Below the pieces are notes generated by a model. That model made no database searches and was not told where the DNA came from. It saw nothing but the letters and a program-made list of their open reading frames with translations. DNA of 64,000 nucleotides, taken from NCBI GenBank assembly GCA_964017065.1, contig OZ024791.1, positions 1,299,887 through 1,363,886 on the forward strand, in the 5' to 3' direction. Positions 30,601 to 41,419 of this stretch are shown in pieces. The stretch comes from Haliclona indistincta. Its lineage: Eukaryota > Porifera > Demospongiae > Haplosclerida > Chalinidae. A program made the translations under genes and the position numbers. How positions within the stretch are numbered: the first letter of the stretch is position 1; each line of letters starts with the position of its first letter.

Positions 30601-33600
30601 ATAACGATACAGATATCAGTGATTGATGTGTTCAGCGGTTGAACAAGTGATGAGTATACTCATTACCTTTCTACAAAACTCATTTGTAAACAATTTTGCC
30701 AACTTTTGTAATACATTCTGTAAGACATCTTAGATTGCTGTGAAAAACTGCCATATTGGTGACCTTTTGACATAAATTATGCTGACTTGTCCATAGTTAC
30801 ATGAATCTGCGATTCTGATATTACTTGACCGATACAGATAAGTAATCTGCATATTGGTGCATCACTCTCGCGCATGCTCCCAGGGTTAATTAGGCATGGT
30901 ATTTATTTGCCTCAACCCTTTTTCGCAACACAAAACACAACCGAATGAAATGAAACAGCAAACAATTAGGTCTGGGTACTAGTGTGCACTCAGATCATTC
31001 CTCAGAATCTTGGAAACTAGTCCGTCCACGGTAGATTTTCCGCATGCGTCTGTATTATTCCTAGAGTAAAAGACATGTACAGCTGTCGTTTTCTCCGTTC
31101 TGTGTTAATTGAAATTGCTTTGTGCGAAAAGCCTAAGCACGAGGAGGCTGTTTAACACTGTTCTACACGTGTTGTGACTGTTTTCTACTGGAAACAGCAG
31201 GTGTTTTGCTGCCAACTTCTCTCATGGCCACAGTGACTGTAAGCTGAAGCAAGCTTTCGTTAGTGGCGTGAAAATGGCTGCTGATTGGGAACGCTAGTTT
31301 AGCTTCAATTTTGCTCAAATGCTATCGTAGGGCTGCTAGCCATCCACAAAGAGCTCTCTACTTTCGTGACAGAAGCTGCTATTGCTGGAGCGTGGTTCTT
31401 TGTGACGTCCTGCAGATCTCAGTGACATAAGAAACATGGCGCTATTGTGTTAGCTTCAATGGGAAGATTCTCTAGTTCAGACGTTGCTCTCTAATGAGTG
31501 AGCTGTCCTGTTGTAATGATTTACACTTTCAATGAAGCACCAAAGCGGTGCATATGCCTTGGTGGACTTGGACACATACATTCACACTGTTATAAACTGC
31601 AGCTACATGTGTATTTTGAGTGCAGTCTGTTATGCAATCAGAAGCCAAATATTGCTAACCACTAATTCAACTGGGCGTGCCTACTATATTAATTTTCTGC
31701 TGTTAGAACTGGTAGCGTCTATAGGTTTCTTACACAACTTTCTGGACCTGCGCTACTATCCTGTAGTATAAATCTAACCTACAAGCCACTAGGCTGCCAA
31801 CTGTGGGTAGTTTTGTCTTCAGAGAAGTCTAGATCACCAGTATCAGCCATCGCGGTAAGCCAAAATTCAGTTGGCCATAACTCAAGAACAAAGCTTCGTA
31901 TACAACTTTCAAATGTTGAAAAGCGAGATAATATCGAGTTCTACTTGCATTGCTAGTTTCAGGGCTCATCATTTAGCGTGCGCCGCAAAACTGAAGTAAC
32001 AGACGGAACTAGGCACCAAAGGTGCTGATGCCTCGGTGGTAATACATGTCTACATGCAACTGGTCTGTCAACAGCCATGCAACTTGCTATAATGCTTTAA
32101 CAACAGCAGATACAGTATGCAATGCTGCATTCCAGAATCCGAATCCTATAGCACAGTTCAGTAAACAGAAGCAATCAGAAGCCAAACAATGCTGACCACA
32201 CAGTACTGGGCATGTCCACAATGTCAGTGATCGATCGTGAGTAGCTAGCATGCCATATATAGCCAGCTGCCAAAACGTAGCCCGCTTCTCGGGACTCGCG
32301 CTGCTATCCAGTAGACCTACAAGCTACTAGGCAGCCAGCTGTGAGTAGTTTTGTCTTCAGAGAAGTCTAGATCGCCAACAACAGCCATCGAGGTGAGTAA
32401 ATCACGCCATAACTCGAGAATGAAGCTTCGTATACAATTTCGCATATTCAAAAGCGAGATATTATCGAGTTCTACCTGTATTACAAGTTTCACAGCTCGT
32501 ACATCGCTAAAATAGTATAACAGACAGACAGACAACAGCGTTACAGTATGCCTCGTGGCTCCGCCCACCGAGGCATAATGACACACTGACTGACTGACTG
32601 ACTGACTGACTGACTGACTGACTGACAAACGAAGTACTGTATGCCTCCGGTGGCTCCGCCCACCGAGACATAACAAGCTAAATACACAAGTGAATATCAT
32701 TATCTAGCTAAAGGTTAAGTGATTTTTAAGAAAAAACAGTACTGTAAGGGAGACTGAAGGCTGTGATGACTTGCAACTTACCTTTTCACTATGCTAAGCA
32801 TGCAGGTTAAGATATCCAATGTTGCTAGAGCTTTAAAAATGCTTACATAGCTCTCAAATACCAGATTATTGCCATATTGGTTCATTGTGGCTACAAGCCA
32901 CTGCATTAACCTAATAATTATATTCATGACAGAAGTACATTCCGTGATTACAACATGGATGGCACGCACTAATGTGCTAAAATGCTGGAGTTGCCAATCC
33001 CTTTCCTTCACTATACTATCTATGGTGCTAGCTGCTTGCGTTGCTGAGTTATAACGCAAAACGCGCATCCTAGTAACAGTATATTAATTGAGAACAATGC
33101 AATTATTCATTGAACTCACGTTTAGTATGCAAGTCTGTATTTTATACATAAGTCCGTATACATTAAATGTCACGCGATGACACTCTAGCTTAGCAGCAGC
33201 TAGTTTGAGCATTTGGAGCGCTATTTCAAAGCTGTTTTCTGTGTATCCCAGTTCCCAAACACTACAGGAGATGCTACTAGTAGTCACAAGTCTGTACTTG
33301 TACGCTTGTCTAAATGCCTATCGTTCGTGCGTTGCTTTCTGTTGTCAAGGATCATGTGACATATGTATGAGTCCTTCGTGCGTTGCATCACATGCGCACA
33401 GTAGCGCCCCGTTTATTTTCTGTTATTCCACAGTTGTACACTCCTGGTAATAATTAGCTCCTGGTATTAACCCTTTAGCCACTGTGTTGTTTTCTCAAAA
33501 ATTTGACTTGCTCGAAATTGGTGCTAATTTCTACTGCAGGCAGTATGCTAACGGTTCCGAACTAGTACCATGATTTTTTCCTAGCCAGGTCAATGTTTAC

Positions 33601-36600
33601 GACAATGCACTAAACTCTGAGTTGGCCACTCCCACTTCTGAACCGAAGCCACTGAAGTGTTGCGACCTCGCCTTTTTTGGGATGATTCTGGTGTTCATTC
33701 ACTGATACAAAAACCTGGTGGTGAGCAAGCAACACTGTTTATACCATATTCTACAGTAAGTTAAGCTGAATTTTGTGTGCTGTACGCGACATACACCAGA
33801 AATAGTGTCACGCTAAAATGAAAAAGGTTTAAACACTCGTGTTCTTAATTACCCACATGTGCCTGCAGTGTACACCAGGCCTAATTTTTAGGCCTGGGTA
33901 CGAGGCTACATGTAGATATTGCTTACCCCTAGTTTATTGATATTGCTTGTTCTTTTATAGGAGCTAATCCAGCAGCAAGTTTTCATAACTTTAAGCAGTG
34001 GCTAATTCAGACGGTGATGAGGGAGGGGGGGAGGCAGTGTGTCTTTCAAATCACTACTTCTGAGCACAAGCCAGATAATGCCCTTTTCTTTCACAAATTG
34101 CGCTCCGTAAGTATTTAATTATTGTCAAGTATAGTGGCTTGGAGGTGTGTATGCTGAATATACCACCCAAGGTCGAGGCCAGAGGAAGTTTGCAGCCTTG
34201 AAAAACCAATTTCAGGGTTTATCTTGCCTGCAAACTACCTCTGGACTTGATCTTGGGGGTATATTTAGCATACACACTGCCAAGTCATGGTTTATATGTT
34301 CTTTAGTGTGTGGGTGTCGCTTCTTGTTCGTGCCGTGTGCTCATGAATCTCAGTCCAACAGCAAGTCCTAGGCCCATCAGAGACTCTGAGTGTGTGCACG
34401 TACAGTCTGGATCAGTTATAGTGTACCACGAGTAAAGATTTATCTGTTATAGTGATTGAATTGCGGATAATATTAAGAGAAGAATGTTGGCTTTCCATAC
34501 AAATTGTATCGGTATAGCAATCTCAGCTGTAAAAAGTATGGAAACAAGATTGGAAAAGAAGTTAGTGTAACAATATTAGCCATAGTGCTACCTCCCTAAA
34601 TTAACCGTTTTCGATAGTGTGGTTAATTTAGGGAGGTAGCACTATGGCTAATATTATTGTTACACTCAGTTCTTTTCCAATCTTGTTTCCATACTTTTTA
34701 CTGAAATCATCAACCCAAAATCACTTTCATTTTTGAAAAAAGGTTTATTACTTTAACAATAGAATCACTCGCAATCAAATGGTCACGTTATAACCGATAC
34801 AGACTGTACCCGAGTAGGGTGTATGGCAACAAGACAGACATTGCACATGTATACATGATACACGAGTACCTACACGAATTTTTTTTGAAAAGTAGATACA
34901 AGTATATACACGATGTCTTTTCAATACATACACGAAAATTCATCTACTTATAAAAAACAGCTTTTACAGCAGTCCAACAGCATTATTTCATGGTAAACCA
35001 GACCAAAATAATGCCTTTAATTGCATCAAAAGCTTGCTGTAAAGATATTTCCATCTGAGTGTATTGATTTTGTCTCATAAAGACATGCAAAAAGCAATTT
35101 TGAGCAGTAAAAATCATTTTTCTTAATTTATTTTACACGATTTCTAGATAAATCAGAATACAAGTAGATACAAGAAAACTATAACAGTAAATACAAGTAC
35201 ATACACGTTTGAAAATTGATAATACAAGTAAATACAAGTAGACGAAAATTTGAATACACGTGCAATGTCTGCAACAAGATAGATGCTAGCTCTGAGCTAC
35301 ATGTAGCTGTGTAGCTTACCGCAATCGCCAAGTCTGTTATTAAAACATGCAGTGGGCTAGGTTTTGGCACGTGCAGAGGTAATAAAGCTAATTTTGGTAC
35401 CCACTTGCAGTATAATCTTAGCTGCTGTTGATTGTATGCATGATTTTTGTTTGAACTGATTTTTTAACAACTGGTATATTGCCAATACTGACATAAATCA
35501 ACTAGCATTAGATCCATTATGTTAGCCAACATGTGCAGATTTATATTGTTTATAATTATACTACGGAAATTAAGGTGACGGGGTACAATTATGCCCACAC
35601 GCTTATGAATATAATTAGTCTCCAACAACGGCAATGTAAAATGGCTGTGATCGGTGAGCTACTTTTTTGTCGTCAAAATTTGCGAAGAGTACCTACCTGC
35701 CGGCCGTACACCACGACTGTTCCATTTGTACAGACAATTGGACAGGGCCCGAGAGTGTAAACTTCGTCTGGTTATCAAAAACGTGCAAGTTAAAAGCAAG
35801 TTTTGGTGCTAGTTGTTGCCAAATGAACGGCTCAATCGAGAGAGATCGGCGCTTTACTCTGAAATCGCTTACCAGAATACCAAGCAAACATATTCAGGCC
35901 CTCGAATGACTCCAGATGAGTCGGTTAGCAGCAAACTTTGGTGCTTCTTTCTTACCGTTTTTGTAAAATTTGACGACAAAAATGGAAATATATATCTCTG
36001 GTTTTGCTGTGCTGCTGTCCCACTTTCGCCGTGGATTTTCACAGCTCTCACACTCCTCGAAAGAACAGTCTTTGGTACGTCTATTGATCGCCTTCATAGC
36101 ATTCTAGCGCTTTTTATTTTGACACAGTGTCTATATTTATTTTGTGAATAATAAATTAGGCAAACTGTACCCTGTCACCTTAAGAGCGATGTTTGCGTTC
36201 ATGTTCACACTTTTGTGTGCTTATTGGCTATTTCTATTTCTTGTTACAAAGAATTGTCAAAGGTAGTAGGTACTAATTTTAATAAGAGCAGTAATTAGAA
36301 ACTTCACAAGAATGTGTAGTTTGTTGCAAAGCCTAAGCCACACCTCGGCCTTGGCCCAACACTTTTTGCCGACCTCCTCAGCTGGATTTTGCTAATACTG
36401 CCTAAGCCACTAGCTTAGTGACTGCAGTATATTACCGTATTTGACCAGATAAAAGCATGCACAGATAAACGCCAGGTGCTCAAACAAATGCTGGGGTAGT
36501 ACCACCAATTTAGGCAATAAACACCTGTGCTTAATTGAACGCCGGGTCCTCCTGGATGTGGTTACGTATAAGCCACGTGTCAGCTCAATGGTTACCAGTA

Positions 36601-39600
36601 ACGAGGAGCGACGATTGCCACATTGCTCACCACATATAAGTTACACTGCTCGCTGCTCACCATGTATAAGCAACGCTGCTTTTTTGAATTTTATCTCGAG
36701 TACAAGAAATATGCCTCTCCTTGGATAAACGCCTACGGTCCCGATTAAACGCTGATCTGCTTGAATTACTTAAGCAATAGACGCTGGTTCGAATAATATG
36801 ATAATGAGTAAAATATTACTACGGTCTGTATCGGTTATAGCGTGACCATGAGTAGCGATTTATCTGATAATTATAGCGATCGAGTCATGGATAATCAAAA
36901 GCAAAACGTTGGCTTACCATACAAATTGTACCAGGTATAGCGATCTCAGCTATAGCAATAATCTGCTATAACGATAGAAAGATGCTGGGCAAAACACATG
37001 GTTCTATGTAAAAGTGAATCGCTTTTAGCGATTACTGACCACACCCACGTAGGCTCGAGCTATGTGCCGAGTTCATCGAGCTCGATCACAACCGATCGAT
37101 TGTGGCATTGCACTTACCAAGCTTATGCTTCATGGCTGCAGTGCGCATACGTTTGCATTGTGATGATGTCATTATTAATAGTTTATGAATATTAATTAAT
37201 AGGTTCAACTTTTACTGATTTGCTTTGCTGCGATGTTTAAAGTTTATTATTCATTCATTTACAGAATGATCATGCCAGAGCCATGGCAGCACTGACACAC
37301 CAGCTGAGACTGTGGGGACAGGAAATACAACAAAATCACACAGGCACCTGTGGAACTCTTTTGTCTCTGGAGGGCTCGGGGAGGGAGTCCTTGGAGATTG
37401 TAGAGAATGGTGGAGGCCCCTTCCTCTAGCCCTCCTCATTATTCTCTGATATACAAAGTAGATTGTCAGTTTCTCGTCACCGCCCGCATGGGTAAAAACT
37501 ACCCGCATACTGGCTCATTATTAGTGAAATTGCAGTCTCCGCCTATTAATTTTAATAGCCACAAGAATGCACTACAGAGTACAAGCTGGTTGGCGTCCAT
37601 AGAATTGTGTAGTCGTTTATTTTTGTTTGTTTATAGTAATGTACGATTCGTTTCGCACTTGTTTCGGGCTTTTAAATAGAAACCAAGAAATAATGAATAA
37701 TAAATAATGACCTCCCGCCCGCTAGCGATTTACATTTTGGTGTTGACGAGAAACTGACAATCTACTTTGCATGGCCTTATTCTGTAATTATTCTGTTCTA
37801 TTACAAGAACAGATTTCTTCAGTCATGCACTTATTATTTCTTCAGTGTACTGTTTGTTTTTTCTCCATGAACTGTTTTTCTTCCTATCAATTTTCCTCTG
37901 TCCTTAATTATTTCTTGTACTGTTTTGTGTTTTCTTTATGAACTGTTTTTCTTCCTGAGTAACTGTCACAAAAATTTAGGCAAATACAAGATTATGGTTT
38001 AGGTGCATATTGCTAGGGCAAGTGTCTAGCAAACAAATTTACATGACCTGAATACAAATACACAAATGCTTCGTATCAGCAACAATAATTAGTAGTAGAG
38101 CTGGGCGATAGTGAAAATGTCACTATCACGATGATCACATAGATTACTATTACGATATGAAACTATCACGATATTCAGTGCTTCTTGTACACGATGAACT
38201 TCCTTAAAATAACATGTGGTTTATATCGTGATAGTATGAATACTATCGCAATAGTGAATATATTTGCATATATCGCCCAGCTAATCTAATATCAACAACA
38301 GTGTGGTAGATATGCTACAACCAGCAGTACTACAGTAGAATACTAGTACCAGAAGTAGTGTAGTAAACACTACTACCAGCAACAGTGGTGATGTAACTAG
38401 AAGTATTAGCTCTCCATTGTGTGTAGAACTAGTAAACACCTGGTGAGTCATACACACCGGCATCTCTATAGCAGAACTTGGAGGGCTCATTTAGTCATGC
38501 TGGCATAACCAATAATGCTTGAGGTGTAGGGCTTGGGATAACCACCAGGTTTTCATCGACTTGGAATCAAACTGTTTTTGCCAAAGCTTCTTTTATAATT
38601 TATTTACCTCCGTTTATAGGACAGGTCTAATCAGATCATTACACATTATTTTTGGACAGTTTTACCATGAATTCTGGTCACCACCAATATTTGTTATTAT
38701 ACACAGTATCAGCAACAATTAACACCAGCAGCACTGTGGTAGATATTAGTACCACCAGTATTGTCTTGGTAGTGTATGCAGTAGACACTACTACAGTGAG
38801 GTAGCATAAGTATTCATTCTGCATTGTGTGTAGACTAGTAAATACCCAGTGAGTTACATGCTCAGGCATCTCTATAACAGGACTTGAGAGTGGAGCAGAT
38901 TTAGTCATGCTGGCATGACCTGTAATGCTTGAGGAATAGGGTATGGGATAATCACCAGGTTTTTGTAGAATGCTAAGCTCATCAGACTGTTACCCTGCAA
39001 ACTACAGCAGAGCTTCTTTTAATATGGCTTCATGTAAGTGTATTCATTTACATCCAACCACACAGATACTAATGTTCGCTTAGAGTTCATGGTTTTGATG
39101 GTGTTTTTGTTGGGTACAGGTGTGGACATGTTCCAACCTCCTATGTAATGGTCAGAAGGCTCTGGAGGGATTGAGAAGCTGCAAGGGAACCTGGCATACT
39201 CGTCATCTTCACTTGACCAAGCCCTCACAGGTCACCTAGCTTCCAGCAAGCAGCTACCTGATGACTGGTTGGAGTGAATGTAATTACATGTTGATTCACT
39301 ATGTGTGCTGGCTTCATCTGAAGACTAGATAATGACTGGTACAATACACACACACACACACACAACTGCTTATGCATAACCATCACGGTATGCTTGTGTT
39401 TGGTATTGAGTAATACAGTGTTTGTACATGTAGTTTGACGTAATTCTGTTCTAAACGTTAACTGCTGGAGCTCATCTTAAATGTTCTTTTTTCTTTCAGG
39501 CAATGAGTATATCTCTCTGTGTTGCTGTCTGCAGACCCAGTTTGTCTCCTACTTGATGGAAGTTGTTGAGTACGCAATGTACCAGTTCGATGAGCAAGAG

Positions 39601-40976
39601 TTCACTTCGAATGAACACGCTCTCTCAATGATCAAACTAGTTCACTGGCATATTTGTACTTCAATACATCTTCAAGGTATACTGACCACACCTACATACC
39701 ATTAGTAGATGGTTGTTAACATGTGATAGCTATAGAGAACTTATTGTTATTAAATTCTCATACATGCTATATCCCAGTTGACCAAAAGATCAAAGGTTTT
39801 CCAAACATGCATTTTGTATACACACCTGGGTATCTTGGATATCACCTGGTCACGGATTAAAACAGTTGTCACTTATAACTGTAAAAATAGGCCAGGTGTA
39901 TTTAAGCCCCACCTAGCAGGTATAGTGGTGGGCGATACGTTACCAAGTACTTGTAGCGTTTTTGTCTAATCCAGCCCTTGCATTATGTTGAGCTAATAGA
40001 GTGGTGAGCTGGCCCTGTCCTGGACTGGTTTGCATCTTGAACCAATGTGTAATGTAAAGCCTCGTGCCCAGGCCTGCTTTATTGCAGACGGCCTGGTACA
40101 CACTGTTCGCACATGCATTTAATTTATTCAACATCTGGTTAAAACGCAGATACTTACCGTAGATTTCTCTGTGATACTTGGTTAGTCACGTGGTGAAACA
40201 AACTGTAGATGCTGTATACTGAGCTTTCACGAGGCTGGCACTTGTCTGCAAGCTACATGTACGTTTAGCTGAATTTCGTCCTAAATACGACATTGTAAGC
40301 TGAAAAGTGTAAGTGTCACGCTAAAATCTGAGCAAGCAATGTGTGCACGAGTTTCTTAATTACGTGCATGCGCCAGCAGTGTGTACCTGGCCTAATAATT
40401 TATGCCTGGTACGAGGCTACTATTGAACTAGAGTCTAGATAAAAGACTTGTCACTGCCGTAACAATATTCATGCTGTCATTGTTCAGTTCACAAGTTGAA
40501 CAATGATAATTATGCTGATATTCACACAATATTATGGTATTGTACAACAGTTTGTGTTTCCTTGTGTTTCTTTGCACTCTCTGTTTCTATTAACTTTGAC
40601 CTACTGATTCTATATAAAGGCCCATATTATTTCATGGTTGGTGTCTGCTCAGCGCACTCTCTCTCTCTGTACACAGCACAGACTCATCAATCTGTTATAA
40701 TAGTGTAGTCATAATCAGACTTGTCTTGAGGTCACGACTGCTATACCACTGACTGGTAAGCTGTAGTATGTAGTGTGCTTGTTGTGTTGTGTATACATGT
40801 GGTAGAGCTCTCTATTTTTCACAGTGCAAAAATTACAAGGCTTCTATAAGAACTACTTCATTTGCTGGCTTCATGTAGGATTACAATGGAACCTGCGGGT
40901 CTCTGAAATGTGGACGCACATCAGACACTTAAGTGTAGAAACTGACTCTCCTTCAGAACACACTAGTGATCTCTGA
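24670..40976 (+). CDS. Gene A: multi-exon protein of unknown function (5' end not found)
   Basis: Ten consecutive exons share one reading frame, with phases agreeing at every junction: 24670-24739, 24872-24972, 25797-25870, 29081-29120, 29395-29517, 33961-34106, 37265-37409, 39156-39230, 39500-39676, 40825-40976 (TGA at 40974). All have AG acceptors and GT donors. The best donors are GTAAGT after 25870 and 34106. The weakest are GTGCAT after 24972 and GTGGAG after 37409. About 366 codons are visible. The first exon needs one base from an upstream exon that I could not place. Peptides include ESLFERL, SDEELLRIIKQARSLL, an acidic GSDEEEE, VVQYIYSEPDDPGIIILL, FHNFKQWLIQTVM and FVSYLMEVVEYAMYQF. 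It is mostly helical, with no motif or membrane segment I recognise. If the exon 7 donor is not used, translation stops at TAG 37427-37429, giving a shorter form. Degenerate copies of its parts lie upstream (6.7, 9-16, 21.7-22.3 kb). Confidence 0.75.
25071..25744. mobile_element. GCCTCGTGCCC-family MITE in gene A intron, with nested element
   Basis: Left TAGCCTCGTGCCCAAGCC, right GGCCTGGGTACGAGGTTA. The last ~60 bases (TTTCTTAATTACGCACATGCG, AGTGTGTACCAGGCC) match the elements at 33.3-33.9 and 40.06-40.42 kb. A second inverted-repeat element sits inside at 25121-25458. Confidence 0.75.
25121..25458. mobile_element. Nested inverted-repeat element (CAGGAGCTTATTATTCCAAGGA ends)
   Basis: ACCAGGAGCTTATTATTCC ... 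GTACAAC at the left pairs with GTTGTACGCTCCTTGG, AATAATAAGCTCCTG at the right. GTATAC occurs just outside both ends. The right half also occurs at 33430-33466. Confidence 0.65.
25997..26760. mobile_element. Imperfect foldback element in gene A intron
   Basis: ACGTGACGTCACTTCCGGAGTCC and TGTAATGTATGGGAGTG at the left are inverted at the right (CACTTCCATGCATTGCA, GGACTCCGGAAGTGAATTCACGT). The interior has three diverged repeats around GTAGCGCYGGTAG near 26345, 26465 and 26535. Ends are approximate. Confidence 0.55.
26990..27902. mobile_element. Partial foldback/TTAA-family element
   Basis: 27050-27230 matches the inner and right arms of the 14.5-15.5 kb foldback (GGTGGCAGATGAG, GAAGGCTAACGCTGCG, TTGTTGAAACTTG). 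The block CTACTTGCAAAACCATGAATATT and the end CACCCGCCACCTTAA (27899-27902 TTAA) are a right terminus. The left terminus was not found. Confidence 0.5.
27903..29080. other. Gene A intron sequence, nothing further recognised
   Basis: Single-copy-looking AT-rich sequence with no open frame of note and no inverted repeat that I could find. Confidence 0.4.
29660..30081. mobile_element. 422-bp MITE with near-perfect 9-bp target duplication
   Basis: Starts TAGTCAGGCGTGGCCTGACCCA and ends with its complement TGGGTCAGGCCACGCCTGACTA. The arms extend ~70 bases through GTGCGTTCCTTCGGA, TGGGTCAGGAGACACTAG and ACTCGAGTTG. Flanks are CGATGTGCC (29651-29659) and CGGTGTGCC (30082-30090), differing at one base. 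Confidence 0.85.
30082..31630. other. Gene A intron sequence, no gene recognised
   Basis: AT-rich; no exon with good splice sites and no clear repeat found. Confidence 0.35.
31640..32590 (+). repeat. Two direct diverged copies of an interspersed repeat
   Basis: Copy 1 (about 31640-32050) and copy 2 (about 32170-32590) share CAGAAGCCAAA, CTACAAGCYACTAGGC, TAGTTTTGTCTTCAGAGAAG, AAGCTTCGTATACAA, AAAGCGAGATA and ATCGAGTTCTAC. Each ends near ATGCCTCGGTGG or its relative. Copy 2 ends in CAGACAGACAGACA and CTGACTGACTGAC simple repeats, the kind of tail seen on some SINE/LINE-derived repeats. Confidence 0.65.
32585..32626. repeat. (ACTG)n microsatellite
   Basis: About nine or ten CTGA units, followed by a second CCGGTGGCTCCGCCCACCG palindrome-like motif. 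Confidence 0.9.
32782..33067 (-). CDS. Exon-like minus-strand open frame inside a gene A intron
   Basis: On the minus strand an AG acceptor (GTTACTAG) precedes an open stretch that includes KERDWQLQHFSTLVRAIHVV and LMQWLVATMNQYGNNLVF. It ends in AGTGAAAAG followed by GTAAGT. The peptide is amphipathic-helical. A second exon-like frame (about 33121-33270, ending in AAAC|GTGAGT) lies upstream, but the phases of the two do not obviously agree. It could be a nested gene fragment or a pseudogene; product unknown. Confidence 0.35.
33290..33910. mobile_element. GCCTCGTGCCC-family MITE, disrupted copy
   Basis: The right end CACCAGGCCTAATTTTTAGG, CCTGGGTACGAGGCTAC and the preceding TTCTTAATTACCCACATG match the other family members. 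33325-33466 resembles 25371-25458. A TTAACCCTTTA-family piece (from 33467) interrupts it. The left end is not clear. Confidence 0.55.
33467..33760. mobile_element. TTAACCCTTTA-family element, inverted relative to 8472-9070
   Basis: TTAACCCTTTAGCC at the left; CACTCCCACTTCTGAACCG and GTTGCGACCTCG match the reverse complement of 8860-8915. The right end is uncertain. Confidence 0.5.
34135..34287. mobile_element. ~150-bp palindromic MITE just after a gene A exon
   Basis: TGTGTATGCTGAATATACC, AAGTTTGCAG at the left pair with CTGCAAACTACCTCTGGA, GGTATATTTAGCATACACA at the right, with a spacer of about 30 bases. It lies about 30 bases after a GTAAGT donor. Confidence 0.75.
34402..34808. mobile_element. 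Foldback element with inner near-perfect ~75-bp hairpin
   Basis: Outer ends GTACAGTCTGGATCAGTTAT and ATAACCGATACAGACTGTAC. The inner arms are 34518-34606 and 34620-34708 (AAAGTATGGAAACAAGATTGG ... GTGCTACCTCCCTAAATTAACC) and differ by very few bases. A diverged half copy lies at 36825-36985, and the inner right arm recurs at 11886-11965. Confidence 0.75.
34836..35270. mobile_element. 435-bp AT-rich MITE with 10-bp target duplication
   Basis: Starts AGACATTGCACATGTAT, ends ATACACGTGCAATGTCT. Flanks GCAACAAGAC (34826-34835) and GCAACAAGAT (35271-35280) differ at one base. The interior has repeated TACAAGTAGATACAAG-type motifs. Confidence 0.8.
35570..36183. mobile_element. TTAA-flanked foldback element (GGTGACGGGGTACA ends)
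   Basis: TTAAGGTGACGGGGTACA at the left and TGTACCCTGTCACCTTAA at the right. Inner inverted pair GTCGTCAAAATTT (35669) and AAATTTGACGAC (35968). Confidence 0.8.
36433..36801. mobile_element. ACCGTATTT-family element, degenerate
   Basis: Left ACCGTATTTGACCAGATAAA with repeated GATAAACGCC motifs; the right half has GATAAACGCCTACGG and a decayed end near TTCGAATAATATG. Related in end sequence to 55949-56250 and 61127-61623. Confidence 0.5.
36825..36985. repeat. Half copy of the 34402-34808 element
   Basis: GTCTGTATCGGTTATAGCGTGACCATGAG, TTGGCTTACCATACAAATTGTA and GTATAGCGATCTCAGCT match 34404-34518. No right half. Confidence 0.6.
37449..37774. mobile_element. Inverted-repeat element just after gene A exon 7
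   Basis: ACAAAGTAGATTGTCAGTTTCTCGTCA at 37454-37480 is inverted at 37744-37770. It begins about 20 bases after the alternative TAG stop and would lie in the 3' UTR of the short form. Confidence 0.7.
37850..37965 (+). repeat. Imperfect tandem repeat (two units of about 64 bases)
   Basis: GTACTGTTTGTTTTTTCTCC, ATGAACTGTTTTTCTTCCT repeats as GTACTGTTTTGTGTTTTC, ATGAACTGTTTTTCTTCCT. Confidence 0.65.
38099..38282. mobile_element. 184-bp MITE with AGCTGGGCGATA terminal repeats
   Basis: AGCTGGGCGATAGTG at the left and TATATCGCCCAGCT at the right; ATCGTGATAGT/ACTATCACGAT pairs inside. Confidence 0.85.
38287..39025 (+). repeat. Two diverged tandem copies of a ~320-bp segment (offset about 419 bp)
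   Basis: 38287-38605 and 38706-39025 share GTGGTAGATAT, CATTGTGTGTAGAACTAGTAAA, GGCATCTCTATARCAGRACTTG, TTTAGTCATGCTGGCATRACC, GCTTGAGG, ACCAGGTTTT and GCTTCTTTTA. They lie in gene A's intron before exon 8. Confidence 0.75.
40057..40420. mobile_element. GCCTCGTGCCC-family MITE, complete copy
   Basis: Left AAGCCTCGTGCCCAGGCC, right GCCTGGTACGAGGCTA. Lies in the last intron of gene A. Confidence 0.75.
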
Positions 40977-41219
40977 TACTAGATGTACTCTCTGTATTCT
41001 ATAACTGTCCTGTTTTGTCATCATGTTCACCACTTTTTTGTAATAGATGAAAGATGTCTACAAACAGAAAATTAGATGGCACGACTGCATGATAAGACCA
41101 AGATTTAGTAAGCAGGAAACTGAGACTAATAGGCATTGACTTTGGTGGTCGAATTATGCTGTGACTATAAATACATGATGCAGCACTGGCTCTGATTATC
41201 ACACGTTTACAGCACGAAA

Positions 41220-41415
41220 TGTACTGCAGGATAACACCTTTGAATAGATGTGGTGATGTTTGTGAATTGAGTTGAGTAGTTTCACAGCGCTAGATGTATT
41301 GCATGAGAATATATTTCGGTGCTTCATCAGTTTGGATTTTCAATGATTTGAGCTGTTTCATAGCACAAAATGTACTGTGAGATAATACGTTTCAGTGCTT
41401 TTCAGTAGTTGTTTG
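41220..41415 (+). repeat. Three diverged tandem units of ~65-100 bp
   Basis: CACGAAATGTACTGCAGGATAA, GCTAGATGTATTGCATGAGAATA and GCACAAAATGTACTGTGAGATAATA each start one unit; TTTCRGTGCTT recurs. Confidence 0.6.
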
Positions 41416-41419
41416 TAGT

